A DNA stretch of 64,000 nucleotides from Aequorivita echinoideorum (GTDB lineage: Bacteria; Bacteroidota; Bacteroidia; Flavobacteriales; Flavobacteriaceae). The stretch's first letter is position 1. Every line of letters starts with the position of its first letter. Made by a program: the position numbers and the translations under genes. The stretch is from the NCBI RefSeq assembly GCF_018476645.1, contig NZ_JAHCTB010000003.1, forward strand, positions 248,001-312,000, in the 5' to 3' direction. The notes beneath the pieces are model-generated. The model had not been told where the DNA came from, made no database searches, and saw nothing but the letters and a program-made list of their open reading frames with translations. Of this stretch, positions 8,604 to 16,888 are shown in pieces.

Positions 8604-9827
8604 TCAGTAAATAAAAAATTTCACAATCAATCCGCCCGCAAGCCACAAGTAGCTTACTAATGCGGCATATTTTAGGATGTTTTCCAGCAGTTGGCTTTTG
8701 GGTGCCATTTCCTTCATTTGTTTTACATCTTTCCTTTTGAAAAAACCGAGATAAATCAAAAAGCCGGATAATACCATAAAAGCGATGTTCAAAAAGAAGG
8801 TATAATCTAACTTAAAGTATTCGCTATCCTGAATTTTTACTTGTGATGGATCTGGCAGAATGCTCAATAAATCGAATGAATAATGTAAAAGCAAGGACGC
8901 GCCGATAAGTGCTGTGAACAACAAGAACAAAATGAAAAGCGACATTTTCCAACCATAATATTTGGCATTGATACGAAGTATTGGAAACACTACCAAATCA
9001 CTAAAAATAAAAGCCATAACGCCCGCAAAACTTACACCTTTACCAAACAATAAAGCAGCCAAAGGAATATTTCCCATTGAACCAATAAAGGTTAAAAATG
9101 CAGCAACTGGACCAACAATTATGTGTTCGAGGATTTGAAAAAAGGTAAAGTCGGTATTTCCGTTCCCACTATTGATAAACAAGGTTTGAAAGAAGGAATC
9201 CGGTACAAAAGCCGCTACGATTCCCGCAATGGTAAAGCCAACGGTAACGTCTTTCCAGACCATTTTCCATTCCATCCCGTATTGTTTTGAAACCTTTGCC
9301 CATCCTTTTTCCGACTGAATTTTCTTTTTCCACGATTTGGAACCGTCCATATCATCATCGTCCTTATCCTTTAGGTTTTTTCGCGCTTTCTCAATGAGTT
9401 TTTTTGGATTTATCAATCGAATCAATAACCAAGAAATAAGTATTAATAGAATTCCACCCACATATTCTCCAACAACAAATTGCCAACCCAGAAAGATGGA
9501 AATGATAATTCCAAGTTCGATAACCAAATTGGTTGATGCCAATAGAAAAGCTATTGACGACACAAAACTCGCCCCTTTTTTGAAAAGTGACTTTGTTGAT
9601 GCCAATGCCGCAAAACTGCACGAACTGCTGATAAAGCCGAAAAATGTGCCGAGCAAAACGCCTTTGCCTTCATTTTCCCCCATTGTTTCCTGCATCTTTT
9701 TTTCGGTCACAAAAACCTGAATCATACTGCTGATGATATAACCAAGTGCAAAAGCCCATAGTGCCATCCAGAAAAATCCAGTGGTGGTATAGGCTGCCTC
9801 ACCCCATTGTTTTAGAAAGTTTTCCAT
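8604..9827 (-). CDS. ArsP/DUF318-like permease
   Basis: The product has 407 residues and about ten hydrophobic segments. A hydrophilic loop rich in Lys and Asp (KDKDDDDMDGSKSWKKK) lies near residues 155-175. The SSSCSFAAL motif near residues 67-75, in a GTFFGFISSSCS context, is typical of the predicted permeases of PF03773, some of which (ArsP) export organoarsenicals. In Bacteroidota such permeases often accompany copper and mercury resistance genes. The gene stops three bases before the regulator start, so the two are likely cotranscribed. The substrate cannot be read from the sequence. Confidence 0.82.
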   Translation of the reverse strand: MENFLKQWGEAAYTTTGFFWMALWAFALGYIISSMIQVFVTEKKMQETMGENEGKGVLLGTFFGFISSSCSFAALASTKSLFKKGASFVSSIAFLLASTNLVIELGIIISIFLGWQFVVGEYVGGILLILISWLLIRLINPKKLIEKARKNLKDKDDDDMDGSKSWKKKIQSEKGWAKVSKQYGMEWKMVWKDVTVGFTIAGIVAAFVPDSFFQTLFINSGNGNTDFTFFQILEHIIVGPVAAFLTFIGSMGNIPLAALLFGKGVSFAGVMAFIFSDLVVFPILRINAKYYGWKMSLFILFLLFTALIGASLLLHYSFDLLSILPDPSQVKIQDSEYFKLDYTFFLNIAFMVLSGFLIYLGFFKRKDVKQMKEMAPKSQLLENILKYAALVSYLWLAGGLIVKFFIY

Positions 9828-9845
9828 ACTATACTCTTTTTTGTG

Positions 9846-9910
9846 CCTGACTTGGGAAGGGTTTTAACTAATCAACAATGAAAAAAATTCCATTCCCTTC
9901 CCACATCAGG
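9846..9910. repeat. intergenic inverted repeat between permease and haem-binding genes
   Basis: TGGGAAGGG at 9853-9861 pairs with CCCTTCCCA at 9895-9903. CCTGA (9846-9850) and TCAGG (9906-9910) extend the stem across a two-base internal loop. The 33-base loop is A-rich. It fills most of the gap between two minus-strand genes and may be a transcript-processing or regulatory hairpin. Confidence 0.65.
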
Positions 9911-9913
9911 ACT

Positions 9914-10369
9914 TTACTCTAAACTATCTTTTATTTTAGTCATATAATCAATCAAGGTTTTCTTTTCAGCATCTGATAAAATCGCATCCCGATGAAACAA
10001 AGTATAGGACGACAAAGGCATTTCATCATCCTTAATCTGGTTGATGATGGATTTTAATTTGCTGTTTTTTCTTCTGTCTGAATAATTTTCCCATTCATTA
10101 AAATTAAGCTCTGCCTTTCCTTCCTTTATATGTTCTTCCAAAAACCAAGCGGCAGGTTGCATTTTATTGTACCACGGATATTCGGTATTGTTACTGTGGC
10201 AATCATAGCAGGATTCCTTCAATAGTGTACCGATATTTTCCGGTGGATTGTTTACCAACAGAAAATCGGTTTTTGGAATCACATCACTTTCGTTTCTTTC
10301 AGTTGGAAAGAATTGGATTGCTATAAAAGCTATCAATAAAATGAGCGCTATGGTTTTTAGGATTTTCAT
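9914..10369 (-). CDS. haem-binding domain protein (single CxxCH)
   Basis: The product has 151 residues. An N-terminal hydrophobic segment (residues 5-20) acts as anchor or signal. The haem attachment motif CYDCH lies at 54-58, followed by the family pattern SNNTEYPWYNKMQPAAWFL and NFNEW. This is the Haem_bd domain (PF14376) of periplasmic proteins in Bacteroidota. The gene lies between the DUF3347 lipoprotein and the permease. A c-type haem in a copper island suggests a redox role, perhaps Cu(I) oxidation or repair, but this is speculation. Confidence 0.85.
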   Translation of the reverse strand: MKILKTIALILLIAFIAIQFFPTERNESDVIPKTDFLLVNNPPENIGTLLKESCYDCHSNNTEYPWYNKMQPAAWFLEEHIKEGKAELNFNEWENYSDRRKNSKLKSIINQIKDDEMPLSSYTLFHRDAILSDAEKKTLIDYMTKIKDSLE

Positions 10370-10384
10370 TCAGTCATTGAATTA

Positions 10385-10429
10385 AACCTACAAGCTAACC
10401 CCGGAAGGGCGGAAAATGCCTTGAAGGTT
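10385..10429. repeat. degenerate copy of the 4.2-kb inverted repeat
   Basis: AACCT-a-CAAG near 10385-10394 pairs with CTTG-a-AGGTT near 10420-10429. The arms match the outer part of the palindrome at 4222-4260. It again lies in a gap between two minus-strand island genes. Confidence 0.5.
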
Positions 10430-10433
10430 ATGA

Positions 10434-11060
10434 TTAATTAATTTCCTTCTGCACTTTACCGCAGGCCATCATTTTGCTGCCGTAGTATGGGTTTTTTATC
10501 TCTTTTTCCATACTTAACCAAGCACTTCCACCATCATACATTGGACAAAATTGTTGGTACAAGGTATTTTCAGTTCCCGTAATGGCGACCATATCCATCA
10601 TATCCTTGCTCAAAGTCTTGAAATGCTCACGTTGGTGGTCCATTTCACTTTTGCCGATATGCTCGGCGTGTTCCTTGGCATCTGCGATGATGTCCTTCAA
10701 TTCTGTTTGCTGTTCGGCTGTGTAACCGCTCACATCAAAGCCATTTAAGGTGCTTTCCAATTTTTTGCCGGCTTTTGCGGCATCGTCCTTATTGGTGGCA
10801 ACCAATGCATTTTTCAGCTCCATATAATCTGCCATTACTTGCTTGGCATCAGAGGCTTGCGCTTCAGAATCCATTGAATCATTAGAACCTTCCATTTCAT
10901 CGTGTTCCATTCCCTCATCGTGGTGATGGCCTTCTTCAGAGGACATTTCAGAATGCATCGCATCTTCTGATTTTTCTTTTTTACCGTCTTTACAGGACAT
11001 TGCTGTTAGGCTTACGAAGGCCATTGCCAAAATTGCTGTTGTTACTTTTACATTTTTCAT
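10434..11060 (-). CDS. DUF3347 lipoprotein
   Basis: The product has 208 residues. A lipoprotein signal ends at LTAMSC with the lipidated Cys at 23. A linker rich in His, Asp, Glu and Met (EEGHHHDEGMEHDEMEG) follows at about 44-60. The DUF3347 domain (about 70-208) ends in FCPM, SAWLS, NPYYGS and ACG. These motifs match the C-terminus of the adaptor at 2418. The His/Met-rich linker and the conserved Cys, Met and His suggest copper capture in the periplasm. The gene is followed by the haem-binding gene and preceded, 14 bases away, by the TolC gene. Confidence 0.88.
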   Translation of the reverse strand: MKNVKVTTAILAMAFVSLTAMSCKDGKKEKSEDAMHSEMSSEEGHHHDEGMEHDEMEGSNDSMDSEAQASDAKQVMADYMELKNALVATNKDDAAKAGKKLESTLNGFDVSGYTAEQQTELKDIIADAKEHAEHIGKSEMDHQREHFKTLSKDMMDMVAITGTENTLYQQFCPMYDGGSAWLSMEKEIKNPYYGSKMMACGKVQKEIN

Positions 11061-11074
11061 TTTGTTTTTGATTT

Positions 11075-12310
11075 TTAATTGGTTAAATAATTGATAATGG
11101 TGGATTGTTCGAAATACATTTTTATGGATTCTATTTGATTGATTTGAAACTTCAACTGCAATTCCTGAATGTCCAGCACATCATTAAAATCTATCGTTCC
11201 CGTTTCATAATTTTTTATCAGGATTTCCTCGGCATCCTTTGCTTGCTGAAGGTTTTTTGATTGTGTCTCAAACTTTATTCGTGCTTGGTTTCGCTGTGAA
11301 ATCGCTTTTGCCAATTCAGATTCCAATCCGTTCAATCGTTCGTCTTTTTGCGACTGGATTTCCTGTTGGCGCAACTCATTCTGTTTGGTAATGGACTTAT
11401 AGCGATTGTTGAAAATTGGAATCGTAATTGAAACCATAGGCATCAAAATATCCTTTCCGTTATCAATGAAATCCATATCTTGTCTTGCCGCAACGGGTAA
11501 GTAATCGACACCAATACCGAACTTTGGTTGGCTTTCACGCAGGTTAAGCAGTTCCGATTTTGCGACCGATTCATACAACTTATCGAATTTGAGCAATTCC
11601 GGATTTACGGAAAGTGCTTCAAAAGAAAGCTGCATATCTTCCATCGGAATTTCTAAACTTTCAACAACCGAAATTTCCTTGTCGTAACCGCGATTCATCA
11701 AACTGTTCATAGCGGCCTGTATGCCATTATTTTGTTCTTGCAAGACTTCTTTTTCCTGTTGCAGCTCATTTTGTCGAATCTGTAATCGCAGTACATCAAC
11801 GGCAGAAGCTTTTCCAACTTCTACAGAAGTCAGCGCAAGTTTTTCATACGTTTGCAACAATGCAATATTTTGGTCAAGAACTTTCTGTTTCGCCCTTATT
11901 TCATAAAGCTGGAAATAGAACTGTGAAACAGAAAGGGCCAATTTTCGTTTTGCTATCGTGACTTCCACAAAATCTGCATCCGCCATTGAAGTGGCATAAT
12001 TTTCCCTTGCGGTGATAGTTCCAAACCAAGGCAACATCTGTTTAACCGAAAAGCGAGCACGCTGCGCACCAACTCGTGTTTCGGGCTCGCTAACAAAATA
12101 ACCAACACTGAATTCGGTGTTTGGAATCCAATTGGCTTCATTCACTTTTTCAGATGCAATATCATAACGCAATTGAAACTTTTGGATTTCCGGACTGTTG
12201 GTAATGGCTTCGTCTATGTAAGTCTGTAAGTCCTGACCAAAACTATTTATAGCTGAAAGACCAATTCCGAAAAACAAAGCCAGCCTTATATATATTTTCT
12301 TTTTTATCAT
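11075..12310 (-). CDS. TolC-family outer-membrane efflux channel (CusC-like)
   Basis: I chose the ATG at 12310 (411 residues). It gives a clean signal peptide ending in AINSFGQ and forms an ATGA overlap with the stop of the CusA gene (12307-12310), pointing to translational coupling. An ATG further upstream would lie inside cusA. The rest is largely helical with two repeats of the OEP type; motifs such as EVGKASAVDVLRLQIRQNEL and NYETGTIDFNDVLDIQELQL mark the two halves. It should form the outer-membrane duct for the RND pumps of the island. Confidence 0.92.
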   Translation of the reverse strand: MIKKKIYIRLALFFGIGLSAINSFGQDLQTYIDEAITNSPEIQKFQLRYDIASEKVNEANWIPNTEFSVGYFVSEPETRVGAQRARFSVKQMLPWFGTITARENYATSMADADFVEVTIAKRKLALSVSQFYFQLYEIRAKQKVLDQNIALLQTYEKLALTSVEVGKASAVDVLRLQIRQNELQQEKEVLQEQNNGIQAAMNSLMNRGYDKEISVVESLEIPMEDMQLSFEALSVNPELLKFDKLYESVAKSELLNLRESQPKFGIGVDYLPVAARQDMDFIDNGKDILMPMVSITIPIFNNRYKSITKQNELRQQEIQSQKDERLNGLESELAKAISQRNQARIKFETQSKNLQQAKDAEEILIKNYETGTIDFNDVLDIQELQLKFQINQIESIKMYFEQSTIINYLTN

Positions 12311-15300
12311 TTTTCTATGGTTATAGTTCGTGATTCTGCTTTCAGTTTTCTTTTCGCAATTCGTTCCTTCCTCCAACTGTACAGGACAGGCACAAGGAAA
12401 TACGATGTGGTATCGAGCAACATTCCGCCAAAGATGGGAATGGACATCGGTATCATAATATCACTTCCTTTTCCTGTGGAAGTCAATACAGGCAACAATG
12501 CCAAAATAGTGGTAACAGTCGTCATCAAACAAGGACGGATTCTTTTGGAAGCAGCTTCCAACGTGGATTGTCTTATTTCCGCTTTATCGGTCGGGTCGTT
12601 TTTGTCGAAGGTCTGTGTGAGATAGGTCGCCATTACCACGCCATCATCCGTTGCAATACCAAAAAGAGCAATAAAACCTACCCAAACCGCGACGCTCAAA
12701 TTGACCGTGCGGATATTGAAAAGGTCGCGCAGATTTTCGCCAAAAAAGTTGAAGTTCAAGAACCAATCTTGACCATAGAACCAAATCATTACAAAACCAC
12801 CCGCAAAAGCGACTGCAATCCCTGTAAATACCATCAAGGTTGTGGACACCGAACGGAACTGGAAATATAAAATCAAAAAGATGACCGCAAGTGCCAAAGG
12901 AACGATAATGGACAGCGTTTTTTCTGCACGTAATTGGTTTTCATAAGTACCTGTAAATTGATAGCTGATGCCTTTGGGAACAGTCAATTCGCCCGCGTCA
13001 ATTTTATTTTGGATGAGTGCCTGTGCATTTTCCACGACATTCACTTCGGCAAAACCATCGCGTTTGTCAAATAAGACATAACCCACCAAAAAGGTATCTT
13101 CACTTTTAATGACTTGCGGACCTTGTTCGTATCGAATGGTTGCCAATTCGCTCAATGGAACGGGGCTTCCCTTTTCAACAGGCACATAAATATCTTGCAA
13201 GTCTGATGGGTCGCCACGCAATTCACGAGGATAGCGCACCCGAACGCCATAGCGCTCCCTGCCTTCAACGGTTTGGGTCAACACCATTCCGCCCACGGCA
13301 ACTTTCAGGACATTTTGAACTTCCTCTATAGTAACGCCATAACGTGCCAATTTTTCCCTATTGATATCAATCAGCAAATAGGGTTTGCCCACGATTCGGT
13401 CTGCAAATACGGCTTCCTGTTTTACACCCTCCGCTTGTTTTAAAATTCCTTCCAACTGAACCCCAAAGGCTTCAATCTGTTTTAAATCCTGACCTTTAAC
13501 CTTAATGCCCATTGGGGCGCGCATTCCTGTCTGCAACATAACCAAACGGGTTTCTATGGGTTGCAGTTTTGGGGCAGAGGTAACGCCTGGAAATTTAGTG
13601 ACCCTTACAATTTCGTTCCAAATATCATTGGGCGAATTGATTTCGGGTCGCCAGTTTCGGTAGAACTCGCCGTCATCATCAGGAATTAATTTTTCCGAAG
13701 AGATATCGACCGTTATTGAAATTTTCTTCCCATTATTTCGGACGTTTTCAACTTTTTCAGAACCAACGGGACTGTTGGGATTTTCAACTAAAGTGTTATC
13801 CTTCAGCATAAAAAACCCATCATCGTTTACCTTAAAACGTTGCCGTTTTCCATCATCATTCAACATATATTCAGATTTGTACTGAATTACGTTTTCGTAC
13901 ATTGACAAAGGTGCTGGGTCGAGTGCGGATTCCGTTCTTCCGGATTTTCCAACAACGGTTTCGATTTCGGGAATGCTTGCTACCGCCATATCCAATTGCT
14001 GCAAGACCCGTTTGTTTTCCTCAATACCTGCGTGCGGCATAGAGGTGGGCATTAACAGGAATGAACCTTCATTTAGGGAAGGCATAAATTCTTTTCCGGT
14101 ATTCTTATAAATATAAAAACCAAATATCAAAAGTGTCGTAGGAATAGTTAAAAACAGCAATTTGTTTTCCAATGCCCATTTCAAAATTCTCGTATAATAG
14201 TTTTTAAATAGTGAAAAGCCTGCCAAAAGACCAAAACAAATGATGCCTACAAAAATGAGGTTCCAAAAAACGCTTTTATCCACGCCCAACGGCCTCCAAT
14301 ATTCAGCCAACAGAAAGACAATGGCAGCTGCGGAAAGATATATGTTGAATTTGTTTGACCTTTCCTTTGAAATTTTTTCTTTTAAAACCGCCAAAGCCAC
14401 AAAACCAAAGCCAATAAGGATAAGGCCAATCCAATGGCCAAAAATGACCGCAATAAACCCTGCCAAAATCAACAGACTGCTAATGCCGTAATTGGCTGTT
14501 TTTCGGATATTCCTGCTTTTGAAGAAAAACGCAGCGAATGGTGGTATCAAAAATAACGCTATTATGATAGATGCCGTTAATGCAAAGGTTTTGGTAAATG
14601 CCAAGGGTCTGAACAATTTGCCTTCAGCACCAATCATTGTGAATACGGGAATGAAACTGATGATGGTTGTCATCACTGCCGTTACGATGGCGCCGGAAAC
14701 TTCGGCGGTAGCGTTGTAAACCACTGTGTTTATTGGCGTAGTTTTATCGTCCTCATCCAGATGCCTTATGATATTTTCTGAAAGGATGATGCCCACATCC
14801 ACCATTGTCCCGATGGCGATGGCGATACCCGAAAGCGCTACGATGTTGGCATCCACACCAAAAAATTTCATTGCAATGAAGACCATCAACACCGCCACAG
14901 GTAAGAGTCCGGATATGAGTACCGATGCTCGAAGATTAAAAACCATTACGATAATTACCAAAATGGTTATGAGAATTTCGAGTGTTAACGCCTCGTTGAG
15001 TGTACCCAAAGTTTCCTGTATGAGTTCTGTTCGGTCATAAAAAGGAACAATAGTAACTTGCGAAGTTCTGCCATCTGCCAACACTTTTGAAGGCAAGCCA
15101 GTACTCAACTCATTGATTTTTTCTTTTACGTTATTGATTACCGCTAAAGGATTTGCTCCGTATCGAGCCACCACAACCGCACCTACAACTTCGGCACCTT
15201 CCTTGTCTAAAATTCCACGACGTGTTGCAGGTCCAAGTGTCACTTTGGCAATATCACTAATTTTAATGGATGTAAAATTTTCAGAAGTAACGACAGCATT

Positions 15301-16092
15301 TTCAATATCTGCGACTGATTTTACATAACCCAAACCACGCACAAGATATTCTGCTTGATTGATTTCCAAAGTTTGTGCGCCAATGTCCCGATTGCTTTCT
15401 TTTACCGCTTTGACCACTTGTGCAAGTCCAATATTGTATTGTCGCATCAATTCGGGGTTCACGTCAATTTGATATTCCTTTACATAGCCGCCAATGGAAG
15501 CCACCTCTGAAACACCACTTGCAGATGCCAAGGCGTATTTCACATAATAATCCTGAATACTCCGCAATTCCTGTAAATCCCATCCCCCTGTAACGTTGCC
15601 ATCTTTATCACGACCCTCTAGGGTGTACCAAAATATTTGTCCCAATCCTGTGGCATCGGGACCCAAAGCCGGATTTACACCTTCGGGCAATAATCCGCTA
15701 GGTAGGGAATTAAGTTTTTCGAGGATACGGCTACGGCTCCAGTAAAATTCGATATCCTCTTCAAAAATGATGTAAATACTGGAAAATCCAAACATTGAAG
15801 AACTCCGGATGGTTTTCACGCCTGGAATGCCTAACAATGTGGTGGTTAGAGGATAGGTAATTTGGTCCTCAATATCCTGTGGTGAACGTCCGTCCCATTT
15901 GGTAAAAACAATTTGTTGGTTTTCGCCTATGTCCGGAATGGCATCAACCGCCACAGGGTCTGATGGCAAAATACCTGTATTCCAATTAAAGGGTGCGTAC
16001 ACCGTCCCGAACCCGACAAATGCGACGAGCAGTAAGACAGCAAAGAGTTTGTTTTCTATAAGAAATTTGATGCTTTTATTTAGCATTGGCAT
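12307..16092 (-). CDS. cusA: CusA-type Cu(I)/Ag(I) RND efflux pump, enlarged form
   Basis: The product has 1261 residues from the ATG at 16092; an ATG two codons later (16086) is equally possible. The TM4 motif AIGTMVDVGIILSEN at 426-440 has the A-x-G-x3-D-x6-EN form seen in E. coli CusA and assigned to monovalent copper and silver. Two insertions make it about 200 residues longer than CusA (about 1047). One lies at about 527-630 and adds about four hydrophobic segments. The other lies in the second periplasmic half, with NDDGKRQRFKVNDDG. Similar large forms occur in Bacteroidota, as I recall. The gene leads directly into the TolC gene. Confidence 0.93.
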   Translation of the reverse strand: MPMLNKSIKFLIENKLFAVLLLVAFVGFGTVYAPFNWNTGILPSDPVAVDAIPDIGENQQIVFTKWDGRSPQDIEDQITYPLTTTLLGIPGVKTIRSSSMFGFSSIYIIFEEDIEFYWSRSRILEKLNSLPSGLLPEGVNPALGPDATGLGQIFWYTLEGRDKDGNVTGGWDLQELRSIQDYYVKYALASASGVSEVASIGGYVKEYQIDVNPELMRQYNIGLAQVVKAVKESNRDIGAQTLEINQAEYLVRGLGYVKSVADIENAVVTSENFTSIKISDIAKVTLGPATRRGILDKEGAEVVGAVVVARYGANPLAVINNVKEKINELSTGLPSKVLADGRTSQVTIVPFYDRTELIQETLGTLNEALTLEILITILVIIVMVFNLRASVLISGLLPVAVLMVFIAMKFFGVDANIVALSGIAIAIGTMVDVGIILSENIIRHLDEDDKTTPINTVVYNATAEVSGAIVTAVMTTIISFIPVFTMIGAEGKLFRPLAFTKTFALTASIIIALFLIPPFAAFFFKSRNIRKTANYGISSLLILAGFIAVIFGHWIGLILIGFGFVALAVLKEKISKERSNKFNIYLSAAAIVFLLAEYWRPLGVDKSVFWNLIFVGIICFGLLAGFSLFKNYYTRILKWALENKLLFLTIPTTLLIFGFYIYKNTGKEFMPSLNEGSFLLMPTSMPHAGIEENKRVLQQLDMAVASIPEIETVVGKSGRTESALDPAPLSMYENVIQYKSEYMLNDDGKRQRFKVNDDGFFMLKDNTLVENPNSPVGSEKVENVRNNGKKISITVDISSEKLIPDDDGEFYRNWRPEINSPNDIWNEIVRVTKFPGVTSAPKLQPIETRLVMLQTGMRAPMGIKVKGQDLKQIEAFGVQLEGILKQAEGVKQEAVFADRIVGKPYLLIDINREKLARYGVTIEEVQNVLKVAVGGMVLTQTVEGRERYGVRVRYPRELRGDPSDLQDIYVPVEKGSPVPLSELATIRYEQGPQVIKSEDTFLVGYVLFDKRDGFAEVNVVENAQALIQNKIDAGELTVPKGISYQFTGTYENQLRAEKTLSIIVPLALAVIFLILYFQFRSVSTTLMVFTGIAVAFAGGFVMIWFYGQDWFLNFNFFGENLRDLFNIRTVNLSVAVWVGFIALFGIATDDGVVMATYLTQTFDKNDPTDKAEIRQSTLEAASKRIRPCLMTTVTTILALLPVLTSTGKGSDIMIPMSIPIFGGMLLDTTSYFLVPVLYSWRKERIAKRKLKAESRTITIEK

Positions 16093-16094
16093 TG

Positions 16095-16107
16095 ATTGTT
16101 AAACAAT
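16095..16107. promoter_or_regulatory. short palindrome just upstream of cusA
   Basis: ATTGTT-A-AACAAT is a perfect inverted repeat ending three bases before the first possible cusA start. A second one, GTATTT-GGA-AAATAC, lies at 16117-16131. Either could be an operator for the island pump; binding is not shown. Confidence 0.4.
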
Positions 16108-16116
16108 TAGAAATAA

Positions 16117-16131
16117 GTATTTGGAAAATAC
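16117..16131. promoter_or_regulatory. second palindrome upstream of cusA
   Basis: GTATTT (16117-16122) and AAATAC (16126-16131) form a perfect inverted repeat with a three-base spacer, 25 bases upstream of the cusA start. It is a candidate operator only. Confidence 0.4.
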
Positions 16132-16194
16132 CGAATACGACAAATTATCCTAATGGATAAACTCCATAGGATTTTTGGTTCTAATGTTTAAAAA

Positions 16195-16611
16195 TCAAAT
16201 TAAATAACTCTCGTCAAGTTTGTAGATATGCCTGACTATATTGGGCGGTGGGTATGCTGGTAAGGACGGTCTAATTTCTTCGGTTGATTCAAAAAGGGCA
16301 CTGTACGTGTGGAAGAAAGCAGCAACAAAAATATGCTGGTCAAATGAAATTTTATCGAAATTCAGTTTAAGTTCGTCCTGTCCTTTAATGAGTGACTGCT
16401 CATTTTTACAGCAATCCGGTTTTTCCATTGAACAACCGTTAGGAAGTTTTGATTTTGCTATTTCCATTCCGCAGGACTCAACACTTTCAAAAAAAGAGGT
16501 CGCCACTAAAGTTTCTCCACAATAATGCATATTGAGCGTAAATGACATTGTAGAAAACAAGACTACAAATGCCATTAGCATTGACAATACTTTATGGAAA
16601 AATTTTTTCAT
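16195..16611 (-). CDS. HYC_CC_PP family exported protein
   Basis: The product has 138 residues. A signal-like hydrophobic stretch spans residues 8-25. The family marks are present in order: MHYCG (C31), C47, C60, CC at 67-68, and YPPP near the C-terminus. These proteins accompany TonB, RND and copper genes in Bacteroidota; their biochemical role is unknown to me, though the Cys pattern suggests metal binding or disulfides. It is the first island gene on the minus strand and lies 100 bases upstream of cusA. Confidence 0.82.
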   Translation of the reverse strand: MKKFFHKVLSMLMAFVVLFSTMSFTLNMHYCGETLVATSFFESVESCGMEIAKSKLPNGCSMEKPDCCKNEQSLIKGQDELKLNFDKISFDQHIFVAAFFHTYSALFESTEEIRPSLPAYPPPNIVRHIYKLDESYLI

Positions 16612-16754
16612 TTCTACGAAATTATAAAATAATGTATAGAAAAATTTGTTTTTAACATTTTGTTTTATAATTACAAATACAATACATAAAAATTTAAAAC
16701 TTTGAATTTATCACAAAGCATCTACATTTCAGAAATTTACAGGATTAATTAACT

Positions 16755-16777
16755 GGTGCGTAAATAGGTGCGTAAAT
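16755..16777. repeat. tandem 11-mer, possible integrase arm site
   Basis: GGTGCGTAAAT occurs at 16755-16765 and again at 16767-16777. It lies between the last metal-resistance gene and the molybdenum locus, about 55 bases from a tRNA-like segment. Short direct repeats beside an attachment site are typical of tyrosine-recombinase arm sites, but no integrase gene is in the window. Confidence 0.5.
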
Positions 16778-16830
16778 GAATAAACATTTTTGTAATATAT
16801 TTAAAAACAATGTTTTAGAATAATATGGAT

Positions 16831-16848
16831 AGTTCCTCTTTCTCCGCT
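16831..16848 (+). other. candidate attachment site: segment like a tRNA-Ser 3' end
   Basis: The 18 bases AGTTCCTCTTTCTCCGCT resemble the T-arm end, acceptor strand (TTTCTCC) and discriminator of a bacterial serine tRNA. No tRNA body precedes them; the bases upstream are A+T-rich and fit no anticodon or D arm. A terminator follows directly, as it would after a real tRNA gene. Together this is what remains at the distal end of an element inserted into a tRNA gene. The intact tRNA would then lie left of the window. This is inference from resemblance. Confidence 0.4.
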
Positions 16849-16858
16849 GAAGTTTTAG

Positions 16859-16888
16859 AAAACCCTGTGAATTTTCACGGGGTTTTTT
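16859..16888. terminator. hairpin terminator overlapping the end of the MocA-like gene
   Basis: AAAACCCtGTGAA at 16859-16871 pairs with TTCACgGGGTTTT at 16874-16886, with a T-run on the plus strand. It includes the stop codon of the minus-strand gene at 16875. It may serve both strands or be the former terminator of a tRNA gene. Confidence 0.65.

Noticed and set aside
16612-16874. Integrase or transposase remnant at the island end
   Set aside because: No frame in this gap resembles a recombinase; only short repeats and a tRNA-like end were found.
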